Positions 6,085-9,978 of a DNA stretch of 9,978 nt are shown here, piece after piece. A model generated the notes under the pieces. That model made no database searches and was not told the DNA's origin. It saw nothing but the letters and a program-made list of their open reading frames with translations. Both the position numbers and the translations under genes were made by a program. The DNA lies in the NCBI GenBank assembly GCA_937891895.1, contig CALATN010000170.1:1-9978 (forward strand). The letters are read 5' to 3'. Origin of the DNA: an uncultured Clostridia bacterium (GTDB lineage: Bacteria; Bacillota; Clostridia; Oscillospirales; Ruminococcaceae). How positions within the stretch are numbered: position 1 is the first letter of the stretch; the number at the start of each line of letters is the position of its first letter.

Positions 6085-7959
6085 TTAAATATACAACTCC
6101 CCAGCAGTATCCTTATAATACTCCGCCTGAGCTGTCCAGAGTTCCTTGTAAACTCCGCCTTTGCCGATAAGCTCATCGTGTGAGCCACGCTCTGCAATTC
6201 GTCCGTTGTCCATAACGGTTATCTCGTCACAGAAACGGCAAGAGGAAAGACGGTGTGAAATGTATATTGCCGTTCTTGTACCGACTATTCCGTTGAACTT
6301 GGTGTAAATATCGTGTTCGGAGATAGGGTCAAGTGCAGCTGTGGGTTCGTCAAGAACAATAAACGGTGAGCCTTTGTAAATTGCTCTTGCAAGGCACAGT
6401 TTCTGCATTTCACCGCCCGAAATTTCTACACCTTTATCGTCGAAATCCTTGTAAAGACAAGTTTCTATGCCATTTTCCATTGTATCAAGACGTTCTGAAA
6501 GACCTGCCCTGCGGACACAGCTTTCAACACGTTCTGCGTCATATTCCGTATCCGCCGCAACATTCTCCGCAAGGCTGAAAGAAAACAGCTTACTATCCTG
6601 AAATACAACGGAAAACAGTGCCATATACTCCTCGTACTTGTATTTTCTGATGTCAATACCGTTGAGAGTTATTTCTCCCTGGGTAGGGTCATAAAGTCGG
6701 CACAGAAGCTTTACAAGTGTAGATTTGCCACAGCCATTCTTGCCCACAAGAGCCATTTTCTCACCGATTCGCCATTTAAGATTTACGTCCTTCAACACAT
6801 AATTCTCACTGTCGGGATACTTGAAATAAACGTGTCTGAACTCAAATTCATACTCGTTATCGTCACGCTTTTCAGTAGGAATTGTACCTTTGTATTTCTC
6901 GTCGGGAATGTCGAGAAAGTCAAACACCTGCGTCCACATCTGTGATTTTGTCAGCATACTGCTAAAGTTCTGCGACACATTTTCCAATGCGTACTGAATT
7001 CTTGTAAAATACATAACAAAAGCAACAACCTCACCTGCTGTCATAGCACCGTTCACAGCACGGAATATTGCAAAAGCATACAAAATAAGATAAGCAAAAA
7101 CATCAATAGAATTCATAATAATAACCCATTTAGTTACGTCTGCAAAGCATTTGCGGTATATTTTCATAATAATGCTATGAGCTTTCCAATGCTTTTCCTC
7201 TATAAGCTTCTGTTCATTGTAAAGACGTATGCTTTTACCGTTGCGATAATTGTATATAGTGTGACCCTGATAAAAGTCACGTTCTCTGCTTGCCTGCAAG
7301 CCTTCAGTGTCAGTATACATTTTGTCCATTGCTTTTTCGCCTTTTGGAATAAGTACAAAGGATTGCAGCAATTCCTGTGCGGCACATATTGCAAGCACTG
7401 TAACAATGCCCCAGCCTGACAGTAAAAAGCTGCGAAAATCGGTTATCTGTTCCGAGTATGAAAACAATATGGGTGCAGCAAGTGCAAACCCCAGCCCCAT
7501 TGTAAGAATACCATTTACAATACTTGTAAGATGTGATGTAAGTGCAGATATGCTTCTATCACTTTCCCGTGAATAGGTTTTCGCATTATCAAGTTTGTTT
7601 CGGGTAGATATGTCCTCAACCTTTGCATAATCCATATTAAGTACCTTACGCCATATTGCACCGTCAACATTTTGTCTGTAGGTTGTGTCGTGTGCCTGCT
7701 GATGCCTGTTGTTTATACAGCGTATAAACTGTGAAATCAGTTCAATTCCGCATACTATTGCTGCAGCTGTAAAAAGATAGGAAACAGGCTTTTCGCCCAT
7801 TACACCGTCAATTACAAGAGAGGCAAGAAACACACCCGAAAATGTTGAAATAACATCGGGAATTACGCTTATAAACGCTCTGCGAAAACGTCCCTTGTCG
7901 CAAGCTTCAACAAGCTTTGCACTTCGCTTTATTATGTTTATCTTTTCCTTAAAGGTCAT
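6085..7959 (-). CDS. ABC exporter half-transporter, permease and ATPase fused (second subunit)
   Basis: This 624-residue protein pairs an exporter-type membrane domain with a C-terminal ATPase. Hydrophobic segments lie near residues 36-53, 59-79, 147-166, 182-204, 278-299 and 306-319. The nucleotide-binding domain has the A-loop Tyr in YFKYP (378-382), Walker A GKNGCGKST (406-414), Q-loop Gln454 in VVFQDS, signature ISGGE (513-517; the canonical form is LSGGQ), Walker B FIVLDEP (533-539) with the catalytic Glu538, D-loop AALDP and switch His569 in YISHR. All catalytic residues are present. Its ATG overlaps the stop of the preceding ABC gene as ATGA, with GGAGGTG (7965-7971) seven bases upstream inside that gene, so the two are translationally coupled. 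The obvious inference is a heterodimeric exporter in the cytoplasmic membrane. Exported compound unknown: multidrug, peptide and lipid exporters all share this plan, and no bacteriocin precursor or C39 peptidase domain is visible. Confidence 0.92.
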   Translation of the reverse strand: MTFKEKINIIKRSAKLVEACDKGRFRRAFISVIPDVISTFSGVFLASLVIDGVMGEKPVSYLFTAAAIVCGIELISQFIRCINNRHQQAHDTTYRQNVDGAIWRKVLNMDYAKVEDISTRNKLDNAKTYSRESDRSISALTSHLTSIVNGILTMGLGFALAAPILFSYSEQITDFRSFLLSGWGIVTVLAICAAQELLQSFVLIPKGEKAMDKMYTDTEGLQASRERDFYQGHTIYNYRNGKSIRLYNEQKLIEEKHWKAHSIIMKIYRKCFADVTKWVIIMNSIDVFAYLILYAFAIFRAVNGAMTAGEVVAFVMYFTRIQYALENVSQNFSSMLTKSQMWTQVFDFLDIPDEKYKGTIPTEKRDDNEYEFEFRHVYFKYPDSENYVLKDVNLKWRIGEKMALVGKNGCGKSTLVKLLCRLYDPTQGEITLNGIDIRKYKYEEYMALFSVVFQDSKLFSFSLAENVAADTEYDAERVESCVRRAGLSERLDTMENGIETCLYKDFDDKGVEISGGEMQKLCLARAIYKGSPFIVLDEPTAALDPISEHDIYTKFNGIVGTRTAIYISHRLSSCRFCDEITVMDNGRIAERGSHDELIGKGGVYKELWTAQAEYYKDTAGELYI

Positions 7960-9818
7960 ACAGACACCTCCTCATCATTGTAATAACTGCTCTGAAGCTT
8001 ATAAAGCTCTGCGTATTTTCCATCCTGCTCCATAAGCTCTGCGTGAGTACCACATTCTGCAATACCGCCGTTTTCTATCATAATAATGCGGTCACAGAAA
8101 CGTGTTGAGGCAAGTCTGTGAGAAATGAAAAGACTTGACCTTGCCTTTGAAAATTCAAGGTAATTCATATACATCTGCTGTTCTGCAATTGCGTCAAGTG
8201 CCGCTGTCGGCTCGTCCAAAAGCAGTATTAGTGCACCCTTGTAGAGTGCTTTTGCAAGAGCAAGTTTCTGCTTTTCACCACCTGAAAGGTCAACAGAATT
8301 CTGATAAACAGAACGCACCAAAGGAGTTTCCTCTTTCTGTGGGAGAGTCATTACCTTTTCATAAATGCCTGATTTTTTCATACAATCAACAAGCAGTTCA
8401 TTGTCAGTATTTTCCGCAGACTGACCTGTTATATTTTCCGCAACGCTTACAGCCATAAGGGAAATATCCTGAAATACCGCTGAAAACAACTTAAAGTATT
8501 CCTCACGGTTGTATTCCTTGACATTGACACCGTTTAAGAGAATTTCTCCCTCGGTAGGGTCATAAAGCCCACACATCAATTTTACAATAGTTGTCTTACC
8601 AGCACCGTTAAGTCCCACAAGTGCAAGCTTTTCACCCTTATGAAGCGTAAAGGAAAGATTAGATAGAGTAGGCTTTTCCGCATCGCCATAGGTATAAGTC
8701 ACATTTCTAAATTCAATTTCACATTCGCCCTCTGGGAGAGGTACACCCTCGCCACGATTGGTATTATCCTCAGTTTCAAGATATTCACGGTAATTATTTA
8801 TATTTCCCGAAATCCACTGATAGCCCGACATATTATTGCACCAATCGCTTACGGCTTCTTTAAGTCTGAATACGGAGTTAAAGTACAGCACAAAGTCACC
8901 TGCACCGATACCACCGTTTATTACAAGATAAATCAGGTAACCATACGCTGAAAAGTTTCCAATAAAATTCACTATCGTGCTTAAAAGTGTATGACGAAAT
9001 TCCCAAGCATCCTGCTGTTTAAGCCAGTTCATTCTGTCGGCAAGTGAACGTGCAAACACCTTTTCAAACCATTCCTGCATACCGAAAATGCGAACGTCCT
9101 TTGCATTGTCAAAATTTCCGCTTACATTACGGACATAACCCAGCTGACGGTCATATTTCTGCCAGTTGTCCTGCATATTCCATACCCAGTTCATTTTATG
9201 CCGTTCTATGAAAAAACAAGCTACAGCAGGCAGAATGATTATGGGTAACATTCTTATATCAAGCACTGTAAGCAATGCAGAATAAGTGAAAATTTCAAGG
9301 GTATGTCTGATTGTTCCACGCACGTTCAGAACAACATTTACCCCAAGAACCTGAATACTGTCACGGGCTTTGTTGAGTCTGTCGCTTATACCCGGCTTTT
9401 CGTTGTTCTCATAATCGGTGTTAATATTCTTATGAATTATCCGTAATGACAAGCTGTGATACAGATTATTAAATCCGAAAAAGCCCTGATAGTTACTTAC
9501 AATATTGAGAGTGCTTCCAAAAACCTTACAACCCACAATAAGCAGAATACAGGTTACAAGCAAGGCTGTATTTCCGAAACCTGTCGCTGCAAGTTCAACA
9601 ACGTATTTATCCGTAAAGGTTGCACACAGTCTTGTAAAATAAAAGCACATTGCAAACAAAAAACAGCTGAAAAACATCGTTTTGTCAATGCCCCATATTT
9701 CACGAAGAATGTATATCATATTCTGCCAGACATTGTACTTGCGGCTTTTTATTTCCGCACGATAGTTTGCCCAGTCCTCTTTCTTCTTTTTCTTATCCCA
9801 TTTTGTTACCTTAACCAT
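7956..9818 (-). CDS. ABC exporter half-transporter, permease and ATPase fused (first subunit)
   Basis: I choose the ATG at 9818 (620 residues). An in-frame GTG at 9830 would add four residues, but it lies inside the only Shine-Dalgarno-like stretch (GAGAGGTGA, 9835-9827), which is well placed only for the ATG. A Lys-rich cytoplasmic segment (WDKKKKKEDW) precedes hydrophobic segments near residues 48-68, 85-107, 174-186, 190-204, 277-300 and 305-320. The ATPase domain, numbered from the ATG, has Walker A GLNGAGKTT (402-410), Q-loop Gln450 in AVFQDI, signature LSGGE (511-515), Walker B LILLLDEP (530-537) with catalytic Glu536, D-loop AALDA and switch His567 in FISHR. Nothing is degenerate. Its last four bases overlap the start of the partner subunit. 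A regulatory region with a perfect dyad lies directly upstream, and a probable regulator gene precedes that on the same strand. A heterodimeric exporter is inferred; the substrate cannot be read. Confidence 0.92.
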   Translation of the reverse strand: MVKVTKWDKKKKKEDWANYRAEIKSRKYNVWQNMIYILREIWGIDKTMFFSCFLFAMCFYFTRLCATFTDKYVVELAATGFGNTALLVTCILLIVGCKVFGSTLNIVSNYQGFFGFNNLYHSLSLRIIHKNINTDYENNEKPGISDRLNKARDSIQVLGVNVVLNVRGTIRHTLEIFTYSALLTVLDIRMLPIIILPAVACFFIERHKMNWVWNMQDNWQKYDRQLGYVRNVSGNFDNAKDVRIFGMQEWFEKVFARSLADRMNWLKQQDAWEFRHTLLSTIVNFIGNFSAYGYLIYLVINGGIGAGDFVLYFNSVFRLKEAVSDWCNNMSGYQWISGNINNYREYLETEDNTNRGEGVPLPEGECEIEFRNVTYTYGDAEKPTLSNLSFTLHKGEKLALVGLNGAGKTTIVKLMCGLYDPTEGEILLNGVNVKEYNREEYFKLFSAVFQDISLMAVSVAENITGQSAENTDNELLVDCMKKSGIYEKVMTLPQKEETPLVRSVYQNSVDLSGGEKQKLALAKALYKGALILLLDEPTAALDAIAEQQMYMNYLEFSKARSSLFISHRLASTRFCDRIIMIENGGIAECGTHAELMEQDGKYAELYKLQSSYYNDEEVSV

Positions 9819-9839
9819 AGTTCGTTTCACCTCTCAATC

Positions 9840-9848
9840 ACTATAACA
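9840..9848 (-). promoter_or_regulatory. Possible extended -10 element of an ABC operon promoter
   Basis: Read on the minus strand, TGT (9848-9846) followed by TATAGT (9845-9840) makes an extended -10. There is no good -35 at 17 bases; TCAACA at 9870-9865 would give a 19-base spacer and would lie in the loop of the dyad at 9856-9887. If real, transcription starts only ~15 bases before the ATG, and a protein bound at the dyad would cover the -35 region. Weak evidence. Confidence 0.35.
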
Positions 9849-9849
9849 T

Positions 9850-9887
9850 AAAAACGACCGTTCGTGTTGATTTCGGAACGAACGGTC
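9850..9887 (-). terminator. Hairpin with T-tract: terminator of the upstream gene, attenuator or operator
   Basis: GACCGTTCGT (9856-9865) and ACGAACGGTC (9878-9887) are perfect 10-base inverted arms around a 12-base loop. On the minus strand the stem is followed directly by GTTTTT, the form of an intrinsic terminator, lying between the upstream gene tail (stop at 9910) and the first ABC gene. The same dyad could equally be a two-fold operator, because a third copy of one arm lies outside the hairpin (9895-9909). Both roles may apply. Confidence 0.6.
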
Positions 9888-9909
9888 AATATCCGGAACG
9901 AATGGTAAA
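9875..9909. repeat. Direct repeat of a GGAACGAAYGGTMAA half-site
   Basis: Fifteen bases at 9875-9889 and 9895-9909 agree at 13 positions and are offset by exactly 20 bases, close to two helical turns. The first copy contains the right arm of the dyad at 9856-9887, so there are three related half-sites, one inverted. This suggests cooperative protein binding rather than RNA folding alone. No function is proven. Confidence 0.55.
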
Positions 9910-9978
9910 TCAGGCGCTCTGCAAAGGTATCATTATCTCGGTAGCAAATATGCCTTCCTCATTCTGCCGATTGACATA
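9910..9978 (-). CDS. C-terminal end of a probable effector-binding regulator (partial)
   Basis: On the minus strand an open frame enters from the right edge and ends at a TGA (9912-9910), giving 22 residues. The end reads GIFATEIMIPLQSA, which resembles the closing strand of GyrI-like/AraC-E effector-binding domains, where a T-E-I-x-I-P pattern before the terminus is usual in MerR- and AraC-type drug-sensing regulators. The match is short, so the family is a guess from one strand. The gene lies on the same strand as the ABC pair with only the dyad-containing gap between them (9819-9909), so it is a plausible regulator of the exporter. A shadow frame is possible but less likely, because the stop falls neatly before the hairpin. 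Confidence 0.45.
   Translation of the reverse strand, partial: YVNRQNEEGIFATEIMIPLQSA

Noticed and set aside
9456..9851. 131-codon plus-strand open frame
   Set aside because: It is antisense to the membrane domain of the first ABC subunit and passes through that gene's start region; the Cys/Lys-rich product has no known features.

Overview
The window reads as a low-to-moderate G+C chromosome of a gut-type Clostridia member, possibly Oscillospiraceae/Ruminococcus-like. That placement is an inference from the strong AGGAGG-type ribosome binding sites, the TGn-TATAAT promoters, TTG start use and the protein families present; no rRNA or marker gene fixes it. The gene content is an accessory, regulation-rich neighbourhood: two AraC-family regulators, one ECF sigma factor carrying a large extra domain, the tail of a likely third regulator, a flavin reductase-like protein, a terpenoid-cyclase-fold protein, a ParB-like protein and a two-subunit ABC exporter.

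Left part (1-2790, + strand): the C-terminal end of an unrecognised coiled-coil-like protein (3-257) enters from the left edge. A well-formed promoter (274-302) then drives a ParB-N-like protein (333-899) and, one base later, an AraC-type regulator (901-1737). A toroid-fold (prenyltransferase/squalene oxidase-like) protein follows (1808-2725), possibly with its own extended -10 promoter, and a hairpin (2748-2784) closes the block.

Middle part (2791-5979, + strand): an ECF sigma factor fused to a ~260-residue C-terminal domain (2942-4231) is preceded by a sequence with the geometry of an ECF-dependent promoter (TGAACC-N16-CGTCTA), which suggests autoregulation. A terminator (4267-4290) and a new vegetative promoter separate it from a flavin reductase-like gene (4368-4937). 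An AraC regulator with a GyrI-like effector-binding domain (5022-5939, TTG start) comes next. A perfect 14-bp hairpin (5943-5979) lies between the convergent blocks and can terminate both.

Right part (6085-9978, - strand): two type IV ABC exporter half-transporters overlap by four bases (ATGA) and almost certainly form a heterodimer. Upstream of them are a perfect inverted repeat with a T-tract, an extra direct copy of its half-site, and the last 22 codons of a gene whose C-terminus resembles an effector-binding (GyrI-like) regulator. The likely theme is sensing of small molecules or envelope stress coupled to export. No substrate can be read from the sequence. The least explained items are the ECF fusion with its own promoter, the dyad/direct-repeat control region of the exporter, and the toroid protein. 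No RNA genes, CRISPR arrays or insertion sequences were seen, and no gene-free stretch exceeds about 210 bases.
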